Shown here: positions 43,096 through 54,045 of the stretch, one piece after another
Numbering within the stretch: the first letter of the stretch is position 1
Layout: every line of letters begins with the position of its first letter
NCBI RefSeq assembly: GCF_009498215.1
Contig: NZ_CP043498.1
Location: 1,364,001-1,428,000, forward strand
Length of the DNA: 64,000 nt
From: Rhizobium grahamii
Lineage (GTDB): Bacteria > Pseudomonadota > Alphaproteobacteria > Rhizobiales > Rhizobiaceae
Reading direction: 5' to 3'
The notes under the pieces: generated by a model
Seen by the model: only the letters and a program-made list of their open reading frames with translations
What the model was told of the DNA's origin: nothing
The model's database searches: none
Position numbers and translations under genes: made by a program

Positions 43096-43616
43096 GCCGA
43101 TCGCATCCCGGCGGTCATTTCGAACGTCGGACAGGACAATCCGTCAATGATCATAGGCATGCGGCTTCGCATGCCTATTTTCGTCAGCACATGCTGGGAC
43201 GCGGCATTGTCAGGATTGGTGAAGGCGATGAACTGTTGCGCAAAGTTCCGCTGGAAAAACCAGTCCATCAGGCCGCTGGCAATCTCCGTCGCATAGCCCT
43301 TGCCCCACTCCTGCTGCCGCAGCGAGTACCCGAGTTCGAAATCCTGCCTGTCGCCGCCGAACAGCGAAAAGCCCGCGCGACCGATGAAGCGGCCATCCTC
43401 ATTACTGAGGATTTTGTATTTCGTCGTTCCGTCCCGCGCCTGCTCGCCGAACCAGCTGCGCAGCCGCTCGTCGGCCTTCTCGCGCGACCATGGGGCTGCG
43501 CCGGAAAGATATCGCGTCGTCTCGATCGTCGAGTGAAGCTCCTGAATGAGACCGGCATCGTCGGGTTCCCACATGACGGCGACAAGCCGGGGCGTCTCCA
43601 GAATGACCTGCCTCAC
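43092..43616 (-). CDS. GNAT-family N-acetyltransferase (RimJ/RimL-like)
   Basis: A 174-residue acetyltransferase. [19 protein letters not shown] opens the fold, [19 protein letters not shown] carries the acetyl-CoA loop, and [16 protein letters not shown] is the RimJ/L-type C-terminal pattern. The GTG start at 43616 overlaps the anmK stop (GTGA), so it is translated after anmK. The substrate is unknown. Confidence 0.87.
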   Translation of the reverse strand: MRQVILETPRLVAVMWEPDDAGLIQELHSTIETTRYLSGAAPWSREKADERLRSWFGEQARDGTTKYKILSNEDGRFIGRAGFSLFGGDRQDFELGYSLRQQEWGKGYATEIASGLMDWFFQRNFAQQFIAFTNPDNAASQHVLTKIGMRSRMPMIIDGLSCPTFEMTAGMRSA

Positions 43617-44731
43617 GGCATCACCACCACACCGCCGCTGACAGGCGTACGAACTCCCGTCGTTCCCGGAAATGTTAAAGGCAGGCCGTCCAGCGACCGA
43701 ACAGCGAGATAGGCCCAGGCTTCCGCCTCCATGGAATCACCGTTGAATCCCGCTTCTTCCGCTGCAATCACCTGGGCGCCCTGGCTTTGCGCCAGATCCT
43801 TCAGATCCTGCATCAGCACGCGATTGAGGCGCCCACCTCCGCAGATGATATACAACGTCGGCATCAGTGGAAGGTGACCCGCGGACTTGATGATCGACGC
43901 GGCGGCGACATGCGCAAGGGTGCGCGCACCATCTGCAAGCTCTGCGTCCAAGCCTGAAGGTGGCGGAAAGTCGTTGCGATCAAGCGAGCGCCGCTTCTCC
44001 GCTGTAAAGAACGGGCTGCTCAAATATCGATCCGCAAGATCGTCGATCACCCTTCCCTCCGAGGCAATCATGCCGCCTTGATCGAACGGCACCCCCGCAT
44101 GGGTCTCGACCCACTGGTCGATCAGCGTATTGCCCGGCCCACTATCGTATCCGACGATCACACCGTCAGCACCGATATAGGTCAGGTTGGAAATGCCGCC
44201 GATATTGACGAAGCAAACCGGCAAGGTCGCATCGGCGACGTTAGCGGCAAGCGCTGCGTGATAGACGGGGACCAGGGGTGCGCCCTGACCGCCGTGGACC
44301 ATGTCATTGGCGCGGAGGTCATAGGCGACAGGTATCCCCGTCTCGCGGGCGAGCAGCGCCCCGTCACCGATCTGGACCGTCAGCGCCTCGTCCGGCCGAT
44401 GCAGCACCGTCTGCCCATGAAAGCCGATGACGTCGATCGAGGCTACATCCAGCGCATTCGCGGTCAAAAATTCCCTAACGGCAGCTACATGACGTAACGT
44501 CAGTTCTCGCTCGATTGATGCCAGATCGCCCGGCCGCTGCTCACGTTGAGTAATGCTCTTTGCCTGCTCCAGCGCGAGCTTAAGCCGGTCACGGAAGGCG
44601 GGATCGTAGGCGACACCGAGCGAGGGTCCGCGCTCGACCAGATCGCGGCCATCGGTGCGCAGCAGCGCCACATCGATGCCGTCCATCGAGGTCCCGCTCA
44701 TCAGGCCGATCGCCGTGCGTATCTTTCCCAT
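43613..44731 (-). CDS. anmK: anhydro-N-acetylmuramic acid kinase
   Basis: Phosphorylates 1,6-anhydro-MurNAc during cell-wall recycling. In this 372-residue protein the family signature [19 protein letters not shown] is near the N-terminus, with the ATP-binding [15 protein letters not shown] and [14 protein letters not shown] in the middle and the C-terminal [14 protein letters not shown] 44731 gives [14 protein letters not shown]; the open frame to 44764 is too long. Followed by a coupled GNAT gene. Confidence 0.94.
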   Translation of the reverse strand: MGKIRTAIGLMSGTSMDGIDVALLRTDGRDLVERGPSLGVAYDPAFRDRLKLALEQAKSITQREQRPGDLASIERELTLRHVAAVREFLTANALDVASIDVIGFHGQTVLHRPDEALTVQIGDGALLARETGIPVAYDLRANDMVHGGQGAPLVPVYHAALAANVADATLPVCFVNIGGISNLTYIGADGVIVGYDSGPGNTLIDQWVETHAGVPFDQGGMIASEGRVIDDLADRYLSSPFFTAEKRRSLDRNDFPPPSGLDAELADGARTLAHVAAASIIKSAGHLPLMPTLYIICGGGRLNRVLMQDLKDLAQSQGAQVIAAEEAGFNGDSMEAEAWAYLAVRSLDGLPLTFPGTTGVRTPVSGGVVVMP

Positions 44732-44861
44732 ACTTCCCCTGCATTCAACAAGGCCGTGACTCAATCAACCAAATGGTGACTGTGCGAGAAAACAGTGCTA
44801 AACGCGCCGCTCCATATCAACAATAGCCAATCCGAAAATCCTGATCCGAAAGCAAAAGGTC

Positions 44862-46118
44862 ATGACCGAGTTCAAATCCGATTTCCTCCGCACGCTGAAA
44901 GAGCGTGGCTTCATTCATCAAATCTCCGATGAATCCGGCCTCGACGACCTCTTCGCCAAGGAAACCGCGACGGCTTATATCGGCTTCGACCCGACAGCCC
45001 CCTCGCTGCATGCGGGCGGCCTGATCCAGATCATGATGCTGCACTGGATGCAGAAGACCGGCCACCGGCCGATTTCGCTGATGGGCGGCGGCACCGGCAT
45101 GGTCGGAGATCCGTCCTTCAAGGATGATGCACGCCAGCTGATGACCATCGACACGATCGAAAGCAACATTGCCTCGATCAAGCGCGTCTTCGCCAACTAC
45201 CTCTCTTACGGTGAGGGTCCGAAGGATGCGATGATGATCAACAATGGCGACTGGCTGCGGGACATCAATTACCTTGAGTTCCTGCGCGACGTCGGCCGCC
45301 ACTTCTCGGTCAACCGCATGCTGTCCTTCGATAGCGTCAAGACGCGTCTCGATCGCGAGCAGTCGCTGTCCTTCCTCGAATTCAACTACATGATCCTGCA
45401 GGCCTACGATTTCGTGGAACTGAACAAGCGATACGGCTGCCGCCTGCAGATGGGCGGTTCCGACCAGTGGGGCAACATCGTCAACGGTATCGATCTCGGT
45501 CACCGCATGGGGACGCCGCAGCTCTACGCGCTGACCTCGCCGCTACTGACCACCGCCTCCGGTGCCAAGATGGGCAAGTCGCTGAACGGTGCCGTCTGGC
45601 TGAACCCGGACATGCTGTCGGCCTACGACTTCTGGCAATACTGGCGCAACACCGAGGACGCCGATGTCTCGCGCTTCCTGAAGCTATACACGACGCTGCC
45701 TATGGACGAGATCGCCCGCCTTTCGGCGCTTGGAGGCTCGGAAATCAACGAGGTCAAGAAGATCCTCGCGACTGAAGTGACAGCAATGCTGCACGGTCGT
45801 GAAAACGCCGAACAGGCAGCGGAGACGGCCCGCAAGACCTTCGAGGAAGGCGCGCTTGCCGACACCCTGCCCTCGATCGACGTCCCCGCGGCCGAACTCG
45901 ACGCGGGCATCGGCCTGCTGGCGCTAATCGTCAAGGCCGGCCTTGCCGCCTCCAACGGCGAAGCCCGCCGCCACGTTCAGGGTGGCGCAGTGCGCATCAA
46001 CGATGCGGCGATTTCCGACGAGCGCAAGGTGATCGGCTCGGGTGAGATCACCGCCGATGGCGTGATCAAGCTCTCGCTCGGCAAAAAGAAGCACATCCTG
46101 ATCCGCCGCGCGGCATAA
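44862..46118 (+). CDS. tyrS: tyrosine--tRNA ligase
   Basis: Charges tRNA-Tyr. In this 418-residue class I synthetase the HIGH-like motif is HAGG in [15 protein letters not shown], the KMSKS-like motif is KMGKSLNG, the tyrosine-binding region includes [13 protein letters not shown], and the C-terminal S4-type domain (about 350-418) contains [20 protein letters not shown] strong terminator follows. Confidence 0.96.
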   Translation: MTEFKSDFLRTLKERGFIHQISDESGLDDLFAKETATAYIGFDPTAPSLHAGGLIQIMMLHWMQKTGHRPISLMGGGTGMVGDPSFKDDARQLMTIDTIESNIASIKRVFANYLSYGEGPKDAMMINNGDWLRDINYLEFLRDVGRHFSVNRMLSFDSVKTRLDREQSLSFLEFNYMILQAYDFVELNKRYGCRLQMGGSDQWGNIVNGIDLGHRMGTPQLYALTSPLLTTASGAKMGKSLNGAVWLNPDMLSAYDFWQYWRNTEDADVSRFLKLYTTLPMDEIARLSALGGSEINEVKKILATEVTAMLHGRENAEQAAETARKTFEEGALADTLPSIDVPAAELDAGIGLLALIVKAGLAASNGEARRHVQGGAVRINDAAISDERKVIGSGEITADGVIKLSLGKKKHILIRRAA

Positions 46119-46140
46119 GTACGGCCACAACATCAGATAC

Positions 46141-46168
46141 AAAGCCGGCCTCGCGCCGGCTTTTTTGT
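46141..46168 (+). terminator. rho-independent terminator after tyrS
   Basis: AAAGCCGGC-CTCGC-GCCGGCTTTTTT: perfect arms with a T6 run at 46161-46166. It sits between convergent tyrS and the DUF3971 gene. Confidence 0.9.
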
Positions 46169-46170
46169 GC

Positions 46171-49100
46171 CTATTGGAATTCGAAGATGTTGCGGAACAC
46201 ACCAGGCGCAATGATCGACAACGGGTTGATCGTCAGGTTCGGCGCTTCCAGCTTGCCGGTCAGCTTGAAGGTGATGCCGATCAGGCCACGATCCGTTCCG
46301 TTGCCAAGGATGATGCCGATCAGCGGCAGCTCGGCAAACAATCTGTTGAGACCGTAAGCCGGCATGAAGGTTCCCGTCATGTCCATGTTGCCGCGCTGAT
46401 CTCGGAGCGTGCCTTGAAACACCGCGCCGACCTGGTCGCCGCGCGCAACACCGTTCTCGATGCTGACAACACCGTCTTGCGAGACGATACGAGCAAAGCC
46501 GCGCTGGAACCGCTGGGCAGACGTGTCGATGCTCTTCTTCACAGCGGAATTCAGGCTTCGCTGCTCCTGTCCCACCGGGGTCGACACGATGGAATGCAGG
46601 CGCTGTTCGTTGACCAGCGCGAAGCGCCGAACATCGATCGAGCCGTTCCAGTTGCCACCCGGCCCAAGGCGAATGGCGAGGTTGAGCAACCCGCCACTCA
46701 TATGCTGATAGAGGTCGGCGAAACGCGATACCGATCCCGCGTCACCGCTCGTGATATTGATGACGCCGGCATCCTTGGTCTGCGCGACGACGGCTTCGCC
46801 GCTATCGGTCACACCTGAAAGATTAAGCGCCTGGATACGCCTGCCTTGAGCAGCATAGGTCCCGGAGACATTTCGCAGTTTCTCATCGTTGAACCCGATG
46901 ACACGGTCGAGCTTGGCTCGCACTGTAACGCTGCTTCCACCCTTGCCGCCGTCACCGTCGCCTTTGCCGCTATCCGACTTCAGGTTCGCGATAATGGGCC
47001 GGGCATCGGCACTCGTGCCCGAGACTGACACGTCCATGCCGGTCTTGTCGCGCCGCAAGGAGACCGCAAAATCGTCATTAGACGACAGCTTCACGCTGTC
47101 GAAATCCGCCTTGGTCAAATTGCCCTTGTTGAGCATCAGCGAGCCGGTCGCGCCGAAACCGTCACCCTTCAGATTGAAATTCTTGATCTGCAGATTGTCA
47201 TCCGGACCCGAGATCTCGAACGTCGCATTCGCCCCGATCCCGCTGCCTTTCGACCAGCCGATCCACGGCAGGTCGAGCCGCGCCTTGCCGAAGTCGATGG
47301 ATACGGACTGTCGGTCCTTGTCGATACGGTTAAGCTCGACGCTGATGCTGCCGTCGACAATATCGGAGAGGCCGGGCAGTATTTTCTCGCGCTGGTCGTT
47401 GCTGAGCGTCGTACTGATCGACTGCTGCGGCTGCACGTCCGAGGATTTGTCCGTCGGCTCCACCAGCGTGATTTCAGCCGGCACGCCATCGATATTGCCC
47501 TTGCCATCCAGGCTGACCTGCTTCGGGTCGGCCGTCAAAGTCCCATCCAAATCGGTGATCTTACGGCCCGAGATCGGTTTGGCGACGTCTACGTCCTGCA
47601 ACTGCAGCGTAGCCTTCCATTCCGGTGGCGGCGGATTTTGCGCCGATATCAATCCGATCCGCGCCTGCACGTTTGCGGTAATCTTGCCCTTCAGATCTTC
47701 GGGTACGAAGCCTGCACGCTGCAGCACCTGGATCGGCTTGAACGTCAACAGCTCGCCGATTGCGTCCGCAGCACCTGAAATTGGAAGGTTGAGTTCCGCC
47801 ATCAGCGGCTTGTCGTAGGTCGATGGCAGGATAAACGTGCCCTGCCCCACATCAACGGTGCGCCCGGAGGCAAAGAAGGATTTGCCGCTCTTGATTGAAA
47901 TCGTCGCCTTCGGCCCTTTCAGGTCGAAATGCGCACTGGTATCCCGGATCGGAGGTATATCACCAGTGACGTTCATGCGCGCGCCATCGATGTCAAAGGA
48001 GATCTGAATCTGCTTCTCATCGAGCTTCAGCCCCTTGCCGACGGCCTCATCGAGCTTGCCGAACGGAATGAAGACCGACAGCGACGCATCGGTAACGGTC
48101 CCCCCGAACAGGTTTCGCTCCATCCATTCTCGCGCCTTCGGCGCCATCCAGAATGGCCAAAGCTGCTTGACGGCGGTGGTCTGAAGCTGCTGCGACTGGC
48201 CAACGAAGCTGATTTCAGGCGAAACATCGCTCAAACGGAGGTGAAGCGATCCGTAGAAGGATCCAGCCGGGCTGGAAACGGTCATGTTCGGAAATTGCAG
48301 CTCGCGAGACGCCACGAAGTACCGCCCGGTCGCCTGTATATCGAACGGCAGCGGTTGCTCCCGGAAGTAGCCGGCGCCGCTACACCACCATTGACCAGAA
48401 GGTCTATGCCAAATCCTTTACCCGCCTGCGGATCGATCTTGTCGAGATCGATGAGTGCCCCGTTGAAGGGCACCGTCGTTCCGCCGAACTGCATTTTTGA
48501 CTGTGCAATCTCGAGCGTCTGCTTGGCGAAGTCATAGGCAAGGTTCAGCCGCCCGCCGCTCAGATCCTGCTCGTCGCCGTCCATGTAGAGCTGGCCCGGT
48601 TTGAAATCGACCGTAGCCGCAAGCGCCGGCTGCGCGTCGCCGGAAGCGCGAACGGCGGAAATCATCAGGTCGGCGAAGCCATCGATGCCCTGTCGGATCT
48701 GGCCGAGCGCGTTGCGTTTCAGAACGAACGGCGCCAGATCGGCGTTCAAGAGTTGGCCGGTCAATTTCGACGTCTGCTCGCCGGTCTTGGTTGCCAACAG
48801 GCTGAGCTGCGCCTTCTCGCCATTGATGGCGATCTCGCCGTCGAGCTGCAACCCGCCTTCAGGGGTTCGCGAGAACACGAGGCTGTCGATGACGATCGCC
48901 AACGGGCCGTTGGCTGTGTCGGCAAGTTTGATATTGATGCCTTCGAGCTTGATGGAGCGGGTGCCGCCTCGGTCGACGAAACTGTCGATCGTATCGAGCT
49001 GCTGGAATACAGTCTCCATTGCCGCCGGTATCTCATCGACACGCAGATCGTCGAGCTTCAGCGGCTTGCCGGAAGGCAACAACGCGGTATCCAGGGCAAT

Positions 49101-49568
49101 TTGTTCGGCCTCGACTTGCGCAATCGCGATTTTGCCGCGGAAAAGCTGCAGCGGATCGAGCGCCATTCGCATAGCACCCGTCGTCGACAGGTGCTGCCCC
49201 GTTTTCTCGTCGATCATGTTGACGTCCCGCGCCTCGAGCGCGAGCCGCATGTTCGACGTAAAACGAATGACAGTAGAGCCGACCTCGGCGCGGTAGCGCG
49301 GCCCGATCGCGGCGTTCAGGGCCGACTGCGCCTGCCGGGAGAGCGGCTGGTCGAACACGCCGCTCTCGATGGTAGCGACGATCGCCATCAGAATGAAAAG
49401 CACCAATCCGATGCAACCACCGGCCACGCCGGCGGTCCGCCGCATATGCGAACGTTCAGGCGGGCAATGCACGATCAGAGGATCTTCAGCCTTGGCGGAA
49501 GGAAGCTCGTGCAAGGCGACGATATCTTTTTTGCGGAATGTAATCTTTTCGCCGCGGATCGCCGACAT
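46171..49568 (-). pseudogene. large AsmA-like/DUF3971 envelope protein, interrupted by a frameshift
   Basis: Two overlapping frames form one gene of about 1130 codons. The upstream frame (from ATG 49568) has a membrane anchor (AGVAGGCIGLVLFILMAIVA) and a DUF3971-type beta-rich body up to GIDLLVNGG. The downstream frame (to 46171) continues with GYFREQPLPFDIQATGRYFV and a long repeating C-terminal region ending near GLIGITFKLTGKLEAPNL. The two would join if one base is added near 48371-48381 (a GC-rich stretch with GG/CC runs). AsmA/YhdP-like proteins bridge the envelope and help move phospholipids. The break is most simply a sequencing error. Confidence 0.8.
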
Positions 49569-49689
49569 GCGCCTCGCCTGACTCCATAAAGCTTGTGGTG
49601 GACCAGACTGGCTGGACGCATGTTCGTCCAATATATATCTGGCAATTCACCTGTCATCACATAAACCCGGCAAAAGAAAGGTTTCCCCC

Positions 49690-50160
49690 ATGGCGGATCT
49701 CGGCATCGGCTCCACTGCTCCCGACTTCGATCTTCCCAGAGACGGTGGTGGCCGTGTCAAACTGGTCGATTTCAGCGGCAAGCCCTTGGTCCTTTTCTTC
49801 TATCCGAAAGATGACACCTCGGGCTGCACAGCCGAATCGATCGCCTTCACGGCGCTGGCGCCGGAGTTTGAAAAGGCCGGCATCGCAGTCCTCGGCATGT
49901 CACCCGACTCGGTGAAATGCCATGATCGCTTCATCAAGAAGCACAGCCTCTCCGTGGTCCTGGCTTCCGATGAGGAACGGACGACGCTCGAAGCCTACGG
50001 CGTCTGGAAGCAGAAGAGCATGTATGGCCGCAGCTACATGGGTGTGGAGCGCACGACCTTTCTCATCCGTCCGGACGGAACGATCCAGACGATATGGCAG
50101 AAGGTCAAGGTGCCCGGCCATGCCGAAGCTGTTCTGGTTGCAGCACAGAATCTCCGCTAA
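49690..50160 (+). CDS. bcp: thioredoxin-dependent thiol peroxidase (BCP-type peroxiredoxin)
   Basis: A 156-residue peroxiredoxin that reduces hydroperoxides. FYPKDDTSGCTAES holds the peroxidatic Cys (about 46), with the conserved Thr two residues later, and RTTFLIRPDG contains the conserved Arg. The resolving Cys often found five residues after the first is absent here (CTAESI), so another thiol must resolve it. The stop overlaps the next gene by one base (TAATG), so translation is coupled. Confidence 0.93.
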   Translation: MADLGIGSTAPDFDLPRDGGGRVKLVDFSGKPLVLFFYPKDDTSGCTAESIAFTALAPEFEKAGIAVLGMSPDSVKCHDRFIKKHSLSVVLASDEERTTLEAYGVWKQKSMYGRSYMGVERTTFLIRPDGTIQTIWQKVKVPGHAEAVLVAAQNLR

Positions 50161-50984
50161 TGACGCACTCACATGTACCGTCGCTTCGTGGCGGCGCGAT
50201 CCTGGCTATTCGCTCCACCGATCTCGATGAAAAAACCGCTTTGGCTCAGGAAGCAGCCGTCCGCTGGCACGACCGCAAGCTCTCGCTTCGGTCGCCGCTG
50301 GACGGTCCGCTTCCGGATCGACCGGGCAGGCCCGAAAGGCCGGAACTGGTTCCTCCGACGCAAGTCGAGAAGCGGTCGCTCCATACCGTCAAGGGACGGA
50401 TCGCCCTCCTGCATTCGATCGCTCACATCGAACTGAATGCCGTCGATCTTGCTCTTGATATCGTTGCAAGGTTTGCCACGGAACCTGTACCGAACTCCTT
50501 CTTCGACGGCTGGATGCAGGTCGCCTACGAAGAGGCAAAGCATTTCCGGCTCGTACGGCAGCGCCTTCGCGATCTCGGCGCCGACTATGGCGATCTGCCC
50601 GCGCATGACGGCCTCTGGCAGGCCGCCCACACGACAAAGAACGATCTGACCGCACGCCTCGCCGTTGTCCCGCTCATCCTGGAAGCACGCGGGCTCGACG
50701 TGACGCCCTCTCTGCAGGCAAAGATGCGCGAGACAGGCGACCTCGAAAGCGCAGCCGTTCTCGACGTCATCTACAACGATGAAAAGGGCCATGTTGCAAT
50801 CGGCGCGAAATGGTTCCGGTTCCTCTGCGCGCGCGAAAAACGCGATCCGGCCAGGACATTTCACGAACTCGTCCGCAGCAATTTCCGAGGCCCTCTTAAA
50901 CCGCCTTTCAACGATCTTGCTCGCGCCGAGGCTGGTCTGACACCATCCTTCTATCGCTCGCTGACGTCGACAAGTCGTGGCTGA
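50160..50984 (+). CDS. DUF455 ferritin-like protein
   Basis: A 274-residue protein with the helical carboxylate-bridged di-iron layout. Metal-ligand segments are visible in order: AHIELNAVDLALD, VAYEEAKHFRLVRQRL and IYNDEKGHVAIGAK, which provide repeated E-x-x-H pairs. DUF455 belongs to the ferritin-like superfamily; the function is unknown. Coupling with bcp suggests an oxidative-stress context. Confidence 0.85.
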   Translation: MTHSHVPSLRGGAILAIRSTDLDEKTALAQEAAVRWHDRKLSLRSPLDGPLPDRPGRPERPELVPPTQVEKRSLHTVKGRIALLHSIAHIELNAVDLALDIVARFATEPVPNSFFDGWMQVAYEEAKHFRLVRQRLRDLGADYGDLPAHDGLWQAAHTTKNDLTARLAVVPLILEARGLDVTPSLQAKMRETGDLESAAVLDVIYNDEKGHVAIGAKWFRFLCAREKRDPARTFHELVRSNFRGPLKPPFNDLARAEAGLTPSFYRSLTSTSRG

Positions 50985-51080
50985 CCAACCGGCCTTAGCG
51001 GCGACCAATAAGCATTTTGTTAACCTTAACAGTGTGTAATCACGGCAATTGAGGCAAGGTCTTCAATTGGGAGATTCTCC

Positions 51081-52385
51081 GTGACGCACGCACAGCAGAG
51101 CCACGTATTCGGCAAGAGAAAACAGGAACATATCCTGATCCTGGCCAGTGGCGATCGAGTGCGTCACCTGACCGTACGGCCTTGGATGGCGGCTCTCGCT
51201 GTCTGTTTCGTCGGCCTCTTCTCGATCGGCTATCTCATAGCGACATCCTATCTGGTGCTACGCGACGACCTGATCGGCGCAACGATGGCGCGCCAGGCCC
51301 GTATGCAGCACGATTACGAGGACAGGATTGCCGCACTTCGCGCCCAAGTCGACCGCGTGACATCGCGCCAGTTGCTCGACCAACAGGTCGTCGAAGACAA
51401 GGTCGACAAGCTGATGGAACAGCAGATGGCGTTGACGTCGCGCCACGGCAAGCTCGGTGCGCTCCTCGATCGCGCCGCAAATTCCGGTCTCGACGAGAAG
51501 GAGCAGACCGCCGTTCCCGCTGTTTCTGATGCGAAGGACAAGGGTGCGGCGCTGAGCGGCGGCATGCAGGCAATCGAGAGCCAGCTGGTCGGCAATACGG
51601 AACCGACCGACGCCACCCCTGAGAACACCACTCTTGCCTATGTGCCCGCTCGCGAGACGACCGGCGACCGCGCCGACCGGGTTTTCTCGAAGGTAACCCT
51701 CGCTCTCAAGGGCATTGAGCAGCGCCAGCGCGATCGGGTTGAGCAACTGACTGCCGATGCCGGCGACAGCGCCGATGCCATATCGCGTGTCCTCGCCCGG
51801 TTCCGCATAGCCGTTCCGGCCGAGAGCGCCTCGGCCAAGCAACAGGACCAGAGCGCTGTCGGTGGCCCCTACATCGCGCCTGAAAGCGCTGACGATTTCG
51901 ACAATTCGCTGACACAACTCGACAGCGCCCTGACGCGGCTCGAGACCGTGCGCAGCACCGCGGAATCCCTTCCCTTTCAAAATCCCGCAATCGGCAAGGA
52001 AATTACCAGCCCGTTCGGCAACCGCCGCGACCCGTTTCTCGGCCAGCTTGCGCTGCATTCCGGTATCGATTTTCGCTTTGCACCCGGCGAGCGCATACGT
52101 CCGACCGCTCCCGGCAAGGTGATTGCCGCCGGCTGGACAGGCGGTTATGGCAACATGGTCGAGGTCGACCACGGGAATGGTATCTCGACCCGCTATGGCC
52201 ATATGTCCGAGATACTGGTAAAGGTCGGAGATACCGTCGGACGGCGTGATGTCATCGGATTGGCGGGAAGTACGGGGCGCTCGACGGGCACGCATCTTCA
52301 CTACGAAGTACGTCAGGATGGACGCGCTATCGATCCGATCTACTTCATGAATGCAGGCACGAAACTCGCCTCCTACATGAAATAG
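51081..52385 (+). CDS. M23-family membrane-anchored peptidoglycan peptidase
   Basis: A 434-residue protein. One membrane helix at about 35-58 (MAALAVCFVGLFSIGYLIAT) follows a cytosolic start. A charged coiled-coil runs from about 68 to 140, then a variable linker. The C-terminal M23 domain (about 315-425) has LALHSGIDFRFAPGERI (first His and Asp) and TGTHLHYEVRQDG (H-x-H). The zinc ligands are complete, so endopeptidase activity is possible. GTG 51081 follows GGGAG. Cell-division or envelope remodelling is inferred from family members. Confidence 0.88.
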   Translation: MTHAQQSHVFGKRKQEHILILASGDRVRHLTVRPWMAALAVCFVGLFSIGYLIATSYLVLRDDLIGATMARQARMQHDYEDRIAALRAQVDRVTSRQLLDQQVVEDKVDKLMEQQMALTSRHGKLGALLDRAANSGLDEKEQTAVPAVSDAKDKGAALSGGMQAIESQLVGNTEPTDATPENTTLAYVPARETTGDRADRVFSKVTLALKGIEQRQRDRVEQLTADAGDSADAISRVLARFRIAVPAESASAKQQDQSAVGGPYIAPESADDFDNSLTQLDSALTRLETVRSTAESLPFQNPAIGKEITSPFGNRRDPFLGQLALHSGIDFRFAPGERIRPTAPGKVIAAGWTGGYGNMVEVDHGNGISTRYGHMSEILVKVGDTVGRRDVIGLAGSTGRSTGTHLHYEVRQDGRAIDPIYFMNAGTKLASYMK

Positions 52386-52542
52386 CGTCTTTTACTAACC
52401 GCGCCTTTACCTCTGCAGCGGTTGCAAACCGCGTATTCCTTGACTTCTCGGCTGTTTAGGACTATTCGGCGCTGCATTGCGGCACGCAATCACGCCGACT
52501 CAACCCGAGTCCGGCCGAACCGGAACGGAAACAGTTTTCCCT

Positions 52543-54039
52543 TTGACGACATTTGCTGATCTTGGCTTGAGCCAAAAAGTGCTTTCCGCTGTTACTGATG
52601 CGGGCTACACGACGCCAACTCCTATTCAGGCTGGCGCGATCCCGTTTGCCCTTCAGCGCCGCGATATTTGCGGCATTGCACAGACCGGAACGGGAAAGAC
52701 AGCCTCGTTCGTTCTTCCCATGCTGTCGCTGTTGGAAAAGGGACGAGCACGCGCTCGCATGCCGCGCACGCTGATCCTAGAGCCGACCCGCGAGCTTGCT
52801 GCCCAGGTGGCGGAAAACTTCGAGAAGTATGGCAAGAACCACCGTCTCAACGTTGCGTTGCTGATCGGTGGCGTCTCCTTCGAGGACCAGGATCGCAAGC
52901 TTGAGCGCGGTGCGGACGTCCTGATCTGCACGCCCGGTCGTCTGCTCGATCATTTCGAGCGCGGCAAGCTGCTGATGAGTGGCGTGGAAATTCTCGTCAT
53001 CGACGAAGCCGACCGCATGCTCGACATGGGCTTCATCCCGGACATCGAGCGCATCGCCAAGCTGATCCCCTTCACGCGCCAGACGCTGTTCTTCTCGGCC
53101 ACCATGCCGCCGGAGATCCAGAAGCTGGCCGACCGTTTCCTGCAGAACCCGGAACGCGTCGAAGTCGCCAAGCCCGCCTCGGCATCCAAGACCATCACGC
53201 AGCGCTTCGTCGCGGCCCATGGCAAGGATTACGAAAAGCGTTCGACGCTGCGCGATCTCATCCGTTCTCAGGAAGAACTGAAGAACGCCATCATCTTCTG
53301 CAACCGCAAGAAGGACGTCGCCGATCTGTTCCGCTCGCTGGAACGCCACGGCTTCTCCGTCGGCGCGCTGCATGGCGACATGGACCAGCGTTCGCGCACG
53401 ACCATGCTCCAGAATTTCCGCGACGGTCAGCTCCAGCTTCTGGTTGCCTCCGACGTCGCGGCTCGTGGTCTCGACATCCCGGATGTCAGCCACGTCTTCA
53501 ATTTCGATGTGCCCATCCACGCGGATGACTACGTGCATCGCATCGGCCGTACCGGCCGCGCAGGCCGTGCAGGCGCTGCTTTTACCATCGTCACCAGCCG
53601 CGACCAGAAGTTCACCGACGCGATTGAAAAGCTGATCGGTGAAAAGATCGAATGGCACAATGGCGATCTCTCCGCTCTGCCCCCGGCAGAACCCAGCCGT
53701 GACGACGATCGTTCGCGCCGCAAGGGTCGCGATCGCGATAAGGACCGTGGCCGCAGCAAGCGCCATCAGGGTCATAAATCTGATATCGGCGTCGACGATA
53801 ATGGCGCAGAGACGATTGAAGCAGCACCAGCACCAGTAAGGGCCGAAAGCGTGAAGCAAGAGCGCAAAGCAGACAACAACAAGACGCACAACAACGCACG
53901 CAATAGCCGGCCTTATCCTGCCAACGACGACAACCGCGAGCGCCGCCGTTATCGCGATCACGACGATGGTCCGACACCGATTGGCTTCGGCGATGAAATT
54001 CCTGCATTCATGCTGATCACGGCCAACGCCAAGGCTTGA
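52543..54039 (+). CDS. DEAD-box RNA helicase
   Basis: An ATP-dependent RNA helicase of about 498 residues. The motifs appear in order: Q (TPTPIQAGAIP), I (AQTGTGKT), Ia (PTRELA), II (DEAD), III (SAT), V (VASDVAARGLDIP), VI (HRIGRTGRAGR). A long arginine/aspartate/lysine-rich tail follows (about 400-498), as in RhlE-like helicases with RNA-binding tails. The frame opens at TTG 52477, but TTG 52543 gives LTTFADLGLSQKVL as in homologues. Members act in rRNA assembly or mRNA decay at low temperature. Confidence 0.9.
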   Translation: MTTFADLGLSQKVLSAVTDAGYTTPTPIQAGAIPFALQRRDICGIAQTGTGKTASFVLPMLSLLEKGRARARMPRTLILEPTRELAAQVAENFEKYGKNHRLNVALLIGGVSFEDQDRKLERGADVLICTPGRLLDHFERGKLLMSGVEILVIDEADRMLDMGFIPDIERIAKLIPFTRQTLFFSATMPPEIQKLADRFLQNPERVEVAKPASASKTITQRFVAAHGKDYEKRSTLRDLIRSQEELKNAIIFCNRKKDVADLFRSLERHGFSVGALHGDMDQRSRTTMLQNFRDGQLQLLVASDVAARGLDIPDVSHVFNFDVPIHADDYVHRIGRTGRAGRAGAAFTIVTSRDQKFTDAIEKLIGEKIEWHNGDLSALPPAEPSRDDDRSRRKGRDRDKDRGRSKRHQGHKSDIGVDDNGAETIEAAPAPVRAESVKQERKADNNKTHNNARNSRPYPANDDNRERRRYRDHDDGPTPIGFGDEIPAFMLITANAKA

Positions 54040-54045
54040 TTGACC

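Noticed and set aside
51015-51030. TTAACCTTAAC as a possible CtrA site before the M23 peptidase gene
   Set aside because: The spacing between the TTAA halves (2 bases) does not fit the TTAA-N7-TTAA arrangement, so the evidence is too weak.
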